A DNA stretch of 64,000 nucleotides from Valencia hispanica (lineage: Eukaryota > Chordata > Actinopteri > Cyprinodontiformes > Valenciidae): the NCBI GenBank assembly GCA_963556495.2, contig OY747707.1, forward strand, positions 35,669,371-35,733,370. Direction: 5' to 3'. Of the stretch, positions 43,603 through 55,868 are shown in pieces. The position numbers and the translations under genes are program-made. The notes under the pieces were generated by a model that was given only the letters and a program-made list of their open reading frames with translations, did not search any database and was not told the origin of the DNA. Numbering within the stretch: position 1 is the first letter of the stretch; each line of letters begins with the position of its first letter.

Positions 43603-43812
43603 TTACCTCACAATACCCTTATCTTTTACCTCCTGTTGCATGATTATTTTAGACGTAATTTCTGTTAATTGGTGGCACATTTTCTGTAGTCTTCTCCCTA
43701 TTATTACATCTTGAAGTGTGACCAAATCAGTAAAATATTCATCCTCTCTTATCAGTTTAACAGCTACATTAACAGGGTTGTCTTCTCCAAAAGAAACAGA
43801 ATTATCATCCAT
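43603..43812 (-). other. 69-codon open frame of unknown nature
   Basis: The minus-strand product starts MDDNSVSFGEDNPVNVAVKL and ends near KIIMQQEVKDKGIVR; it has an unusually protein-like composition (acidic start, mixed charged helix-like segment LQDVIIGRRLQKMCHQLTEI). The last codons overlap AG|GTAAAC, a possible splice donor, so it might be an exon. I recognise no family, and no acceptor or neighbouring exon was identified. Confidence 0.22.
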
Positions 43813-45485
43813 TGTGGTGCAGCTCTCTTGGAGAACATGTCTAATTGCAGTCTTGTTTCAGATTTATTTTTTTGCCTCCATTCTTTGCTGTGGCACCTGG
43901 TCAAGAACATGCTTTCCTCATCTCAAGCATCTTTCTGAGAGGATTACCAAACATGAAAGCAACAGGAATCATCTTGACAGCACAGTAATACTAGGCCTGA
44001 GTAAGTAAACAAAGCTAGCCAAATTAACATGGCATAATCTTATGAATTAGGAAGAAAAACAAACAAGCTTTAGTGAACTGATTTCCCAGCAATCTAAGTA
44101 CTGAACAGCGGGATATGTGAAAAAGAGAGCAAAGTCTACATTTTCATGGCTTTCACCTTAAAGCAGCTTTTCAAAAATAATTTTCCAGTGAAAACTGGAA
44201 TCCTGGAAACTGCGAACCTTACTCTTTCTGATCTCTGTAGAGGTTGTTTAGGCATATTTTTCAGACGTGGAACAACAATTCACATGAATCAATAAAAGAC
44301 TATGTTTAAATAGTGCTGCTGCTGATGATGATAGTAATGAATGGACAGACATGTTTTGCTTTTATATAGCATGGTATATAAATACTCTTCTATAAGTCTG
44401 TGTTAAAAAATATACATAAAGTTTTGTTTCACAACATTTCTTTCTATGGCTATAACAACACACAATGGTTTGTTGATTATGGTTTATTGCATCACCAGCA
44501 CATTGAACAATCTTCACCCTCAGATCGGTATTTTGGAATATTAGAAACAGGTTGTGCTACCTGTTTTTAATGACGCAGATAGGATTTTGAAGTTAAGTGG
44601 AGCTGCTAGTAATTATTCTCTATGACAACTTGCTCTTCTGTTCCCTGCCAAAATGAACACCTGGCTCTTGGCTTGTTGCTATAATAATGAAGGAGGGGGA
44701 AAAGACTGCAGCTGTGCTGTAGTTGTATTTAGCAGCTAGATTAATAAAAATCTCCCTCAGGCTATAAAGAAATTGATCAGACAGTTTATTGAAATTGTCT
44801 ACATTCTTGTGTTTTGTTTGTATCCATCTGTGTAAAGACATTTCTTTATTCATGCTTTTCCACTTTTCTGTTAAGACAATAATTACTCAAAAGATTAACG
44901 GGAAAAGTAAATTAATGCTAACTGTAAGCCAGGGGAGAAACTGTCATTATTAAGACATAAAAGAACCACAGAGTTTAAATTAAACTTCAAGGTCATCGAG
45001 GCAATAAGGTTACAATATGAGTTTCATATTAACCTAGCCTTTTATGGTATATTGATAAGCTTGTGGATATGTTTTAATTTCCAGCTCAGGTTTTAAAAGA
45101 AAGCTGCTGTTATATTGCTTCAGGAACAGAATAGAGCTTTCCAGCTCCATGTAAATTACAGCTGAGTGAGCATGCCATTTTAATTAAAATTTAATTTGTC
45201 TGTTTTATTTATTTCAGTGCCAGAAAGAAGATAAAAAATCAAGTTTTTATTTTTTAGTCTGCACATAAAAGCAAACAGACTGAAAGTGTACTGACTTTCA
45301 TTTTTGAAGGTGCTGTTCTTCTCAGGCTTAAATGCAACACGGGCATGTTGACAGCTGTTTATTTTCTTTAGCCTAGTTACAGTGCACTTAAAAAAATTTT
45401 TTGCATGATGATAAAATAAGAATTTGAGTCAAGGAGGTTTTCACAATTCTTATTTTTAGCTACCAGATGTACCTCACCAACAGTA
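43813..45485. other. No recognised feature (1.7 kb)
   Basis: AT-rich; open frames without domains. Confidence 0.35.
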
Positions 45486-45690
45486 GCTTTTATCCTTGCA
45501 GGGTCATGGGGGGACTGAAGTCTATTTCAAGCAGTCATTGGGTGATAGGCTGGTTACACCCTGGTAAGGGTCGTCAGTCCATGACAAAAAAAAAACGTTA
45601 ATGCACAGGCCAGGATTTGAGCCCAGGGCCTTCTTGATCCTCAGCAACAGCACCAAGAACTGTAACACTGTGCAGTCCAACAAGGAGGAT
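45486..45690 (+). repeat. CCAT-type fish repeat, degraded
   Basis: Blocks CCTTGCAGGGTCATGGGGGG, GGTTACACCCTGGTAAGGGT, CGTCAGTCCATGAC, GCCAGGATTTGAGCCCAGGG and AACAGCACCAAGAACTGTAA follow the order of the family at 3297-3425, including the distal part reversed at 15393-15475. Confidence 0.7.
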
Positions 45691-46227
45691 CTACATGAAA
45701 AGAAAAAAATCAACTTATTTTACTTAAAATTAATTTGAAATGGCTGGTCGAAAAACAACTGAGCTACAATGCCAATATCTTTATTGCATTACAGCAATCA
45801 AACTCTTGTAATTGTTGAGCAGGTTCTTGCATGTTTCCACTGGTATTTTAACGTTTTTTTATTTAGTGTTGGGGTAGAAAGGCCTCTTGCCATCACCCCA
45901 ATCTTTAGGTCCCTTCACTCATTGTATCCACCTGAATAGTTCCACTTCATGTTCAGATTCTCTATCAGATGCTCAGGACTTTGAGCGTTCTTCATGGTGT
46001 CACTCTGCTGGACAGAGATCTTTGGTTGCTCCATGAATCTGTAGCTGCCTCCCCCTAGTTGGGTTCAAAGTGCACAAATGACCACTGGCACCACTAAGGA
46101 ATTGAGTCTCAATTTCTGACTTTCTTTTTTCAGTCTTTTGTATTTTTTTATCTTTTCATTTTACTCCTTCTTAATGTTGCTGTAGATTTTCTTTGTAATG
46201 TTCTCCTGACTGATACTCTCTGCAAAG
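45691..46227. other. No recognised feature
   Basis: AT-rich; nothing firm. Confidence 0.35.
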
Positions 46228-46445
46228 CAGTGTTTCACTGGTCCTCAGGGCCCAGTGTCCGCATTCTTTAAGTGTTTCCCTTCTCTCACCCACCTGATTC
46301 AAATGACTGAGTTATAAAAAAGCTTCTGCAGCATTCAACGCTATTCTGAGGAGGTAATGTAATCCTTTGAATCAGGTTTACTGTATTAGAGAGGCATCTA
46401 GAACATGAAGGACTGGGCCCTGAGGACCAGGGTTTAGAAGCACTG
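46228..46445. mobile_element. Palindromic hAT-like MITE, 218 bp
   Basis: Starts CAGTGTTTCACTGGTCCTCA and ends TGAGGACCAGGGTTTAGAAG-CACTG. The arms (about 80 bp: GGTCCTCAGGGCCCAGT, then CACCTGATTCAAA / TTTGAATCAGGTTTA) are reverse complements, so the whole unit folds back. Ends CAGTG...CACTG suit hAT. The flanking 8-mers no longer match. Noncoding, mobilised in trans if at all. Confidence 0.82.
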
Positions 46446-48634
46446 ATCTAAATTAGGTAAATGACTATGCACACATATGTAGCCAGATTATTGTCTTTTT
46501 TTATCTTTTAACAGATTTTGTTAGTTTTTTTTGTTGTTGAGATATATGCTGAAAACCTTCCACATTCAGGGTGGGAAAATCTTAGAAGGATTTTAGTATG
46601 AGTTTGTACACATTTTAGATTGACTGTATGTCTGTTACTTTAAAGGACTTTGACTTGTTTGCTATCCATTCTCAATCATCTTTCTGTTTCTACTTCAGAT
46701 TGTTTTTTCAGTAGAAAATAGGTAGTGGATTAAGCTTTAACCAAGAAGTTCTTGAATGATACAAAGGTATTGTATGTCAGATTTAGATTGCTAACTCCAA
46801 AGCCAACACTTGCTCTGCTCTCAGTTTAATTCATGTAATTCTGCACACCAACCCTCTCTCCTTCACAGGAGGGAAGAGCTGATTGCTTTGCTCTCCCTGT
46901 CTTTTCCAATAAGCCCAGCTCTGCCGCTGCTTCTCTCGGTCAAACATGTGTGCGGAGTGACTGTCAACCCGCCAAGGCCCATTTACTCCAGCACACACAG
47001 CATTCGAGGTCCCTGTGCTGTCTGCATCACAGCCCCTCCTACCTCAGCTCACTTTCCACTCAGTCACAATTCGAGGCTTTGAACTTTGAATTTAGCTCAC
47101 CTCCAGCCTCTGCCCCACAGCACCATTTCCACTCCCCCATCCCATCCCTCCTCTCTATCTCATGGCTCCCCCTCCTTCCCTGGAGCTCCTCTAGAGGCGA
47201 CGCAATAACACACTTTGAAGGGAACTGCTTCCCTCCCCCAGAGCAGCCCAAACTGTGAGCATATTCGCTCCATCACAACAGCAGTGTAGCAAAACTGCTG
47301 TCACGCCGAGTTTGCCATGTTAATGTGGCTGTAAGCAACACAAGCCTGGCCCTAAAATACTGGGATGCCGTGTTTCGTGGAGGGGAGGTGTTTAGGCTAG
47401 CTGAAAACCAGGTCTTCTGGGGCAAAGGAGAAAATGTGTGGGGAATGGAGGTATACAGATAATGCACATAAAGGAAGCATTTCCTCTTCCAACTGTTCAG
47501 AGGAGAGCAAACTGGGCAGACACAGATGCTAGAGTAGCACCACAAATTCTACTAAATCTACCCTTTGAAAGGGCTGAGACAAGAGGCTTCAAAGAGCTCG
47601 ATTGACACCCAGCGAAGCTTTGAACCACGTCCTTGGACTGCCACGTGGAAAGGCATTCACTCCCTTTAATCACCCCCTCACAAACAGCATGTATTAAGAC
47701 AGACAGATAGTCAACATGTCAACATTGTTAAACCTACACAGCTTTTCTGCTGAGGCGGTTGACAGGAAGAAATATAACAAGGATCTTGCCATCAAATGGG
47801 CGCCTACCTCCTGTAGCACTGGCACCACGTTGACAATGTCTGCAAAGTCACAGAAACACCAGTAAGCCAATTAGCTTTCACTTTTCTGGGTCAAAAGTTG
47901 GTTTTTATATTTAGCTTCTTTTTATTCACATTTGTTGCACAGAACATCATTGTGCTACCTATGTAAATGGAGTAGCAAAGCAGTGTTGTTTTTACTGCCA
48001 TTTATTACAAACATTGAATTTTTATAGCAATCCCGGTCAGTTTAAAGACATTCTGTATGTGATTACATTTGTAGAAAAGCTTCAAAATGTTCGAGTATTT
48101 TTTGATTCATTAAACCTGTAAATAAATAAAAGTCTCAAAAATGTGTTTAAGTTGATCAGAGTATCTAAGAACTTTAAAAAAAACATAGCTTGACTGTATA
48201 AATTTGATGTGACCAGGGGGCAATTTCTTCCATCCACTAGGCCAGATAAGGACCTATATATACTGTATCTTGCACCAACACACAGTGTCGGAGAGAAGGT
48301 TTAAAGGAAAATGTCAAAGGTTAGGGTCACCAAGTCAACAAAGCAATCACCAGATGCTTTCTACATGTCAACCAAGTGTTTTGGGAAACACACCAGACAA
48401 AATAAAGCCTTTCAGTGGGTGGACTTTTCGTAATGCTACTGTGGCAAGCTTGCTTGTCTGATGAAGACGTTTGAGAAGGCTTTTATTGTGGCTTTAGATT
48501 AGGCTGTTATAATCTTTTATCATGCAAGTGATGTTCTGGGGATTGTTAATGCATGCAGTATTGAAGATCCAAAATTGTTATGATCCCAAAGCATTTTCTT
48601 CAGATATCTGTGAGGTACATGCCAAAGTATTACT
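46446..48634. other. No recognised feature (2.2 kb)
   Basis: Less AT-rich at 46850-47600. Frames at 46810-47258 overlap each other and have no domain. Unique host sequence is possible. Confidence 0.35.
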
Positions 48635-48636
48635 TA

Positions 48637-49010
48637 CAGTGGGGCAAAAAAAGTTGTCCCACTTAAAAAGATGAGAGGTCTGTAATTTTCATCATAAGTA
48701 CACTTCAATTGAGAGACAGAATGTTAAAATAAAAACAAGAAATCACATTGTATGATTTTTAAATAATTTATTTCTATAATGGTGCAGCAAATACTTAAGT
48801 ATTTGGTCAATAAAACCAAATTTCACCTTCACACTTTGTAATGTAACCTTGGTTGGCAATTACAGAGGTCAAACATTTCCTGTAGGTCTTCACCAGGTTT
48901 GCACATACTGTAGCTGGTATTTTGGCCCATTCTTCCACACAGATCTTCTCTAGAGCTGTGATGTTTTGGGGCTGTCGCTGGGCAACATTGTTCTGCCCAG
49001 TTCCTCTGCA
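48637..49010 (-). mobile_element. Truncated Tc1 element (family B)
   Basis: After TA (48635-48636) the end CAGTGGGGCAAAAAAAGTTG matches the 16767 terminus with a short deletion. Reading the minus strand, the transposase C-terminus is present: [36 protein letters not shown] and [12 protein letters not shown]. Everything upstream of about 49010 (catalytic core, DNA-binding part, other terminus) is missing. Confidence 0.85.
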
Positions 49011-49835
49011 GGTTTTCCAGCCACTTCCAGTTTCCCTGTAAGTTCATCCAGTTCATCCCTGAAAGTGCTTTTAGCGCACTGGGTGTGCTTGAACAAACGA
49101 CTCCAACAATCTTTCATCTGAAGTAGGAATGGTGTGATTCTTACAGTAAATGTGTTTTTATAATAAACAAATCTCATGGCTTTAAGCTGTGCAATATGAC
49201 AGGCTTAATGGTTGAAGAACAAATTTAAATGTTTGACCGATTTAGATAGCCTCTATCATTGCTACAGTACTCAGACTTTACCTAGAACTTTGTTCTTTGG
49301 TCAGAGTTAACTAAAGCCAGAATCACTTTATGATTATGGGCTGTCTTGGCCAAGATATTTAGTTGTGAAAGTGGATCTCTCGTGGTTAGCTTAAATTAGT
49401 GGTGTTTGGTTGTTCAGTTTGACAGATGCACCGACCACCGTTTTAGAGTTCCCATGACCAAAGAAAGCCTATGACAAATACTTGGCAGTGTCTAATATTT
49501 CTTTGGAGAATTGTGAATTAACATGTATGTTTATGCCAAAGTCTTTTTATCCCTCCTCCTCAACCGTCAGCAACATTTTACTGTACCAACAATCATGCAG
49601 TCAGGCAACTTCCATAGTTCAGTGTGACACAAATTTAATCATACTGAACACATACAGTGTGACATGTTCAAGTACTATATGGTCACTTTTTAAATGTGTG
49701 CCAGATAGAGTAAAAGCAGGATATGCAATGAGCGAAGAAATGGATTACAACAACACTGCAGTAAATTTTCTAAGTGCTGTACTGTTTGATTGTGTTACAC
49801 TCGTTGTGGGTGCTTGTTATTCCCACTTCCACAGT
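49011..49835. other. No recognised gene
   Basis: The 172-codon open frame at 49482-50000 spans into repeat-like DNA and has no recognisable domain. I treat it as chance. Confidence 0.35.
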
Positions 49836-50090
49836 TTCGTCACTTCCCGAAGGGGGAGTGCCCAGGCTGCTAATAGCTCGAATAAGCTGTGTTGGGATTT
49901 ACATGTAGAGAAATTTGGTTTTGTAACTGCATTATCTGGGTGTGTTAGCTCGATTAATACTACTCCAGTTCAGTTAAACTCCAGCTGGACTAAGGTGTGA
50001 ACATGCATTTCAAAAGTCCAAATTAAGTCGGACTAAGGCAGTAATTCAGTTTTCTATTACTGCATGTAAACGCACTAACTGAAATGGTTA
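49836..50090. repeat. Possible DNA-transposon end sequence
   Basis: TTGGGATTTACATGTAGAG, GTCCAAATTAAGTCGGACTA and TACTGCATGTAAACGCACTA are words typical of a fish nonautonomous DNA element with 'TTACATG' ends. The pair GGATTTACATG / CATGTAAACG is roughly inverted over about 190 bases. Boundaries uncertain. Confidence 0.4.
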
Positions 50091-50815
50091 CCAAAAAGTC
50101 AAACTTTGTCCTTGGCTATCTCAGTCCACAGACCTAAGTTCTATAAAAACGTTGATGGGATGAGCTGAAGAGAAGAGATCTTAAGAGAGGAACCAGAACT
50201 CTGGATGGTATAGAAAGATTGTGCAGACAGGACTGGATGAAGATTCCTTTCTCTATAAGCTTCAGTGTTCTAATGTTGTGCTGTATTAATAGGAGGTGTG
50301 CCAGTAATTGTGGTACTGAAGATTTTGTTTCCCCCACTGGATATATGTTCTTAAATCAAAGGATGGATTTTTCAATATTTTGTGTGTGATATTGTGTTAT
50401 TGCAATAAAAAATGTTTTTTTTTTTTTGTAATTTTGCACATACCAGCATTTATCAGGAGCACCAATAAATGCGTAGACTGGTGTCACAAACCAAATCCAC
50501 AGTCTCCAACACATTGTACAACGAACATAATAATGAAGTCAAACCGTTCAGTGCAGTTTTGAGAGATGAAATTGTGAAAAAAGAAAGTATTAGAAGTTTA
50601 TTCCAAAAATATGAAGCATAATGAAAATGTTTCTTTTACTCAGTTCTGTGTGGATTGCAAGACAAATTTGACAGATTTCTTGTTGTACGTCAAAAGTTAC
50701 AATTGGCTAAATAATACAACATATTAATATATTATATTTGTAATAGTGTGAAAAATATGCTTTCTTCTCTGGTTAAAAAAATTATTTCCAAAAAAGTTTT
50801 CATTTGAGGTAAAAG
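50091..50815. other. No recognised feature
   Basis: AT-rich with a T run at about 50418-50430. Confidence 0.35.
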
Positions 50816-50843
50816 AAAATATGCACATGCATGTGCATATTTT
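50816..50843. repeat. Perfect 28-bp palindrome
   Basis: AAAATATGCACATG is followed immediately by its exact reverse complement CATGTGCATATTTT, without a loop. The word GCATG recurs just downstream (to about 50860). Confidence 0.95.
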
Positions 50844-52265
50844 TGCATGCACTTGCATGGATTATTTATTTTAACTTGAGATTACTGAGTTAATAAACTT
50901 AAAAGGTTTTAGGCAATCGGTTTCCTCAAATCATTTGAATTCAACTAACTCATCAAGTTTTACAGTGTGTGAGGTGTTGAGGATTATACTCTTCTTTCTG
51001 CCTTCAGTATGTTGACATGATGGAGAAAAAAATAACAGAAGCAGGTCTAGATGACATAACCCTGTAAGCTGATGGTGTGATGGAAAATATACCATTGGTA
51101 ATTCATGCTGCTGATGAATAAGTGATCCATTTCAGCCTTGAAGACCAGGCTTAAAGGCACAGGGCATATGGGGAATGAGAAGGGCACAGATGCTCCTCAA
51201 GGCCAGAGGGCAAACTTAAAAGGGACACAGAGAACGAGGAGGAGACATAGATGAGGTATGAAGAGAGAATATGAGTCAAAGAGAAACAGGAGCTGTGTAC
51301 TTTTGATTTCACTGTTCAAACTTACTCTTTGAATCCAACTTCTCAAATGTGTTACTCTACTACTGGGTGTTGTAGATGTACTTGAAGTCCCTGTCTATAG
51401 CTGACCTTCAACCTGACTAAGTACCTGAAAGATCAAAAGTTCTCTGTGGTGGCAAGGAAGCAAACACAGATTCCAAATCTCTACAAAGATTTAAAAAAAT
51501 GTCCACAATCCTAGACATGATGCAGACATGCACACTCACAAACCAACTCATTCACTTTTGGCAGAGAGCAGCAGGAGGATCTCAGCACCATCTGCTGGTG
51601 GCTTTGTTATCAAGCTGACGCACAGTATCTGAAGGCAAATAAACAAATCAGTTCCTGAAAATCATTTTCCCATCCTCTCTGCCAAGCCTGTCTCCCCTTC
51701 CATTTAACATCTCCTTTAAGCCAAGAAACTAATCTGACTTGATTAGTTACAGTTTGCCACTGCAGCAGTACAGTATCTTTTATCATATATCAAAAGGGAA
51801 GAAGGTGGTTTTGATAAAAATATATCGAGCACTTCAGGATGGTGCCTGCTCTAAAGAAAAGGCTGAAAGCCCAAAATACAAGAGAAAATAAATTAGCTTT
51901 GCTGTTTATTAAAAAAGAAATCATGAAATTTCAGGTTTGTATTGTTTACATTTTAAAGGCACTGAACAAACCTGCATAGATCATTTTAGATAATGTACAA
52001 TACCCTCCAAAATAATGGAACCCAAGGTAAAAAAAACATCTAAAAAGTCACCATTCTTCAACATCATCTACGGGAATCATTCTTCTCTAAAATCATTTAC
52101 AGAAACAATAATAATGCACAGACTTTATTTGAAACAGTTGAGAGACTAAGTAATCCTCCTCTGACTGTAGCCCCTGGACTAAATTCCAACAGGGTTTAGA
52201 AGGAATTGGACAGTTTTTTTTACTGAAATCATTCTGACAATTAGAGGGTAAATCTTGGTTTTTTT
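50844..52265. other. No firm feature (1.4 kb)
   Basis: A possible transposon edge (ACAATACCCTCCAAAATAAT) lies at 51998-52017. Nothing else was recognised. Confidence 0.3.
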
Positions 52266-52269
52266 TTTG

Positions 52270-53061
52270 TACATCAGCCCCCTGGGGAATATCATTAGCC
52301 ATTTTAAGAATGTGTACTTTCATCTCTATGCTGATGATATTCAATTGTACTTTTCTTCTAAATAGTAAGAGCTGTTAAAACTTTCAGAGTTAATGGAGTG
52401 TTTTTCGCGTCTAAAGACCTGGCTCACTCAAAATTGCCTTCAGTCAAACTCTTAAAAGAATTAGACATTGCTAACTACCCCTGAGCAGAAAATCTCCTCC
52501 ATTGTGAAGCACCTTGGTTCATTGGGCTCGCTCGTTAGGTCGAGCATCAGAAATCTTGGGTGTTTGGTTCAATCATTCATTGTCCCTTGATAGCCATTCT
52601 AAACTTTTGGTCAAAATTATTTCATCTCGTTCAGATTATTGTAACTCCCTTTTACCTGTTTTAACAAATCAGCTCTTAACCTTTTTCAAATGCTTCAGAA
52701 TGGTGCAGCAAGGCTTTAAAGGATCCAGCAGACTTTGTCATATTACTCCAATTCTGTCCTCCCTGCATTGGCTTCCAGTAAAATACAGAATTGATTTTAA
52801 AATTTTAGTTTTGACTTTTAGAGCCTTGCATGGAAAGGCCCTAAATATGTTTGTGATCGACTGTGCCCCTACACCTCTGGTCACACGCTTTGGTCCTCAG
52901 ACCAGAACCTTGTCATGGTCCCTAACACCTGCTTTAAAACCAGAGGAGACATGTCTTTTCAGACTGTGGTTCCAAAATAATGGAACGCCCTGCCCACATC
53001 CCTCCGTGAGGCGGACTCTGTTGTCTCCTTTAAAAAGCAGCTAAAAACATGTTTATTTAGA
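52270..53061 (+). pseudogene. CR1/L2-group LINE reverse transcriptase fragment
   Basis: Opens within RT with PLGNIISHFKNVYFHL and YADDIQLYFSSK; catalytic YADD at 52327-52338, then a stop. It continues with LMECFSRLKTWLTQN, RNLGVWFNHSLSLDSHSKLL, SSRSDYCNSLLP, ITPILSSLHWLPVKYRIDFK and LTFRALHGKA, and out of frame QLKTCLFR. This family resembles the older split LINE at 5423-5770 rather than the CTTGCC-tailed L2. Stops and frame changes make it dead. It ends at 53061, exactly where a CTTGCC-type L2 sequence starts, and its own 3' tail was not found after it. Confidence 0.85.
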
Positions 53062-53825
53062 CCTGAACCTCCAGGGTCACATAAAGGCAATAACAAGGTC
53101 AGCCTTCTATCACCTGAAGAACATTTCTAGGATTAAAGGGCTAATGCCGCAACAGGACCTTGAAAAACTCATCCATGGGTTTATCTTTAGTCGGATTGAT
53201 TACTCCAACAATGTCCTCACAGGTCTGCCTAAAAAGTCAATCAGACAGCTGCAGCTGATCCAGAATGCTGCAGCTCGTGTTCCTCACTAGAACCAGGAAA
53301 GTAGAGCACATCACCCCAGTTCTAAAGTCCTTACACTGGCTCCTGTAGCTCAGAGAATAGACTTCAAAATACTTTTAATAGTTTATAAATCATTGAGGGG
53401 CTTAGCACTACAGTGTGTTGAAGATCAGATGTAACCATATCATCCTTCCAGACCACTCAGGTCTTTTTACTCTAGTCTACTCAACATCCCTAGAATCAGA
53501 ACCAAACACGGAGAATCAGCTTTTAGTTTCAATGCTCCTCTTATCTGGAACAAACTTCCAGACCAGCTACTGAAACACAGAGTTCCTTTAAATCAAGGCT
53601 AAAAACTCATCTGTTTAGAGCTGCCTTTGATTTGATTAATAATAGCTGGAATGTCATAACTGCATTATGTTTTAATGTTCTTTAGGTTTCTGATGTTGTG
53701 TTTCGTGTTTTAATTTATCCCATAATCACCCAAAGCACCGGTTTATCAGGTTAATTTGTCCTATAATCACCCAAAGTACCTTAAATTGCCTTGTTGCTGA
53801 AAGTGTGCTATACAAATAAATGAGC
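53062..53825 (+). pseudogene. L2-group LINE fragment fused to the preceding LINE
   Basis: Begins CCTGAACCTCCAGGGTCACA, the same place as position 6090 of the 5771-6827 copy. Then come LEKLIHGFIFSRIDYSNNVL, LPKKSIRQLQLIQNAAA, LTRTRKVEHITPVLKSL and a LIWNKLP block, with an extra base near 53280 and a missing base near 53343. The tail reads TAAATTGCCTTGTTGCTGAA and ACAAATAAATGAGCC. Orientation is the same as the upstream LINE. The junction is seamless. Confidence 0.87.
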
Positions 53826-54301
53826 CTTTTCTTGTCATCGTGGAACCCGTCTTAGCACTACCACAGATGCTAATATTTACAGTCTTCCTCATCTCCGCTT
53901 TTGGGGGTACAGCCAATCAGTGCCAAGCAAAATTTTAAAAAAGTGCTCCCAGATTGGCTGCTTTGCATTGCACCTAGGTATTTCACAGCCCAAGCTGCAT
54001 TTTCTTTTGAATATTTTGGATATGTTCTCCCAAAAACTTTCATGAATACGCAGATTTCTTGGGAATAATTTGAGTCAAGTTCCACAGAAAAATCCACCAA
54101 TAGGCAAATGGTGAACCCCTAGTAGGTGGGGGTACACTGCATTTCCCATAAAAATACTGCCACTGGATATTGCCACTGAATTCAAACTTAATAGTAAATA
54201 GTAAGAAAATCTGTGATCAATTACTTCTTTGCCGTAATGTTTGCTTCTCCCTATGCAGTTGGAAAGCTACCACCTCTTAATGGTGCCACATTTGTAATAC
54301 A

Positions 54302-54320
54302 TTTTTTTTTTTTTTTTTTT
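54302..54320. repeat. Poly-T run (T19)
   Basis: Homopolymer, read directly. Confidence 0.95.
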
Positions 54321-55830
54321 GCTTTTGGTGGAAGCATTGTAATTGTGTGGCAACTCCATCACTGGAAAAACAAGGATCATCATCATTGGAGGAAATCTCA
54401 AAGCAGAGGGATACCAAGACAAGATTCTGCAACCAGTGGCAATACCATATCTCAACTTTAAAGGACTCTATCCTACAAGATGTAAATGCTTTCACCTGAA
54501 ATGTTTAGATTTTTAGAGATTTTTGCTAGATTTTGTGAATAAGAGAGGATCGATTGGCCCTCATCCACAACTTCATTTAAGACTTAGTTTGTGATAGAGT
54601 GACCAATACTTTGACTGTATTGCAAAAAATGCTGTTTTAAGATTGGAACGCTGTCCCACATCAGTGTGTGACCAAGTTGGTGACCAGGAGGAGAAGTAGG
54701 AAGCACCAGGCTGTCAGGGTTGTCCATCGTTCTCCCAAGCACTATTAAGCTGTTTGGCATTGGCAGAGAGAATTTGGCAAGTTTTTCATGGGCACAACTT
54801 GCAATCTCAACTCTGCTGCTCAACGCAAAATGTATTTTCCGTACAAATGTGGCAACATTTAAATGGAAGCTGAATTTCCAATGGAATATAACTTATAGCA
54901 AAGATGCACTGCTGCAACAAAGAACTAAAAATGTAAACATAAATTTCCTTAATTGTGTGCTAAGTTAAATTTTTTCAGCGTCAGTTCATGCTATCTAAAT
55001 TAAACATAAACAGACACGAGTTACAGTAAATTATAACAATTACAACTTGTAAGAGAGTCAAGTTGGACAATCTGGCAGCACAGAAGAGTCTTGCTGGTCC
55101 AAAAACCACTGTGCCTTCTTTCCCTTGCTATTGGGCAAAAAGCAACATCCTGAGCAAAGTGTCTTTAAGACATAAAAAGCATTGTTGCCTTCAGTCTAAA
55201 CATTGGGAATCCGACGGGAAAACATGTACATATAAAAATGTTTTTCATTCTAAACGTGGCTGAAAAGTTGTCTGTCGAGATGTTTAAAAAACATTTTTTT
55301 GACATATTTCTTTTAGCATAGTATTTAGCATATTCTTTTGGGCTAAACAGGGATAAAGACTATAATTAAAGCAAAATGTACATGGATGTTAATTGTTTGG
55401 AGGGACAAACAGTGAAGTAGTCAGAATACATTAATTTTTATTCAGTATTTTCTATAAATGGGAAGCGAGATGAACCATTGTATAGTCCTCTCAATCCAAA
55501 GATTTACATCCCAAGAACAACCCAAGAAATTACATCTCATTTCAGAAACAGTTATTTCTCAGTTTGAGTCTGATTAGTCTTGGCACAGACAAGGCGGTTC
55601 ATTAAAAAAAGATTCTCACATTGTTGAATAACTTACATGATCAAATTAAAATATGAATTACGGCAGACTTTTTCAAAATCAAAAGGTTCCTACAGATTTT
55701 CAGAGGTATTAGAGCAAATATAAATGTGCATCACACTTTTTATTTTTATTTGTAAAGCGTGATAAAAACTAAAAATTTTCTTGTGTCACAAATATGCCCA
55801 ATTAAGTGTTGGTCTACCAAGGAAAATCTC

Positions 55831-55868
55831 AATAAAATACAATAAAATAAAAATAAAAAAATAAAAAT
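55831..55868. repeat. A-rich simple repeat (AATAAA-type)
   Basis: Repeated AATAAAAT units followed by A-rich sequence. Confidence 0.88.

Noticed and set aside
49482..50000. 172-codon open frame
   Set aside because: No domain, runs into repeat-like sequence; likely chance.
51998..52060. Possible Tc1-like terminal repeat (ACCCTCCAAAATAATGGAAC)
   Set aside because: Only one short end was seen, with no partner or transposase.
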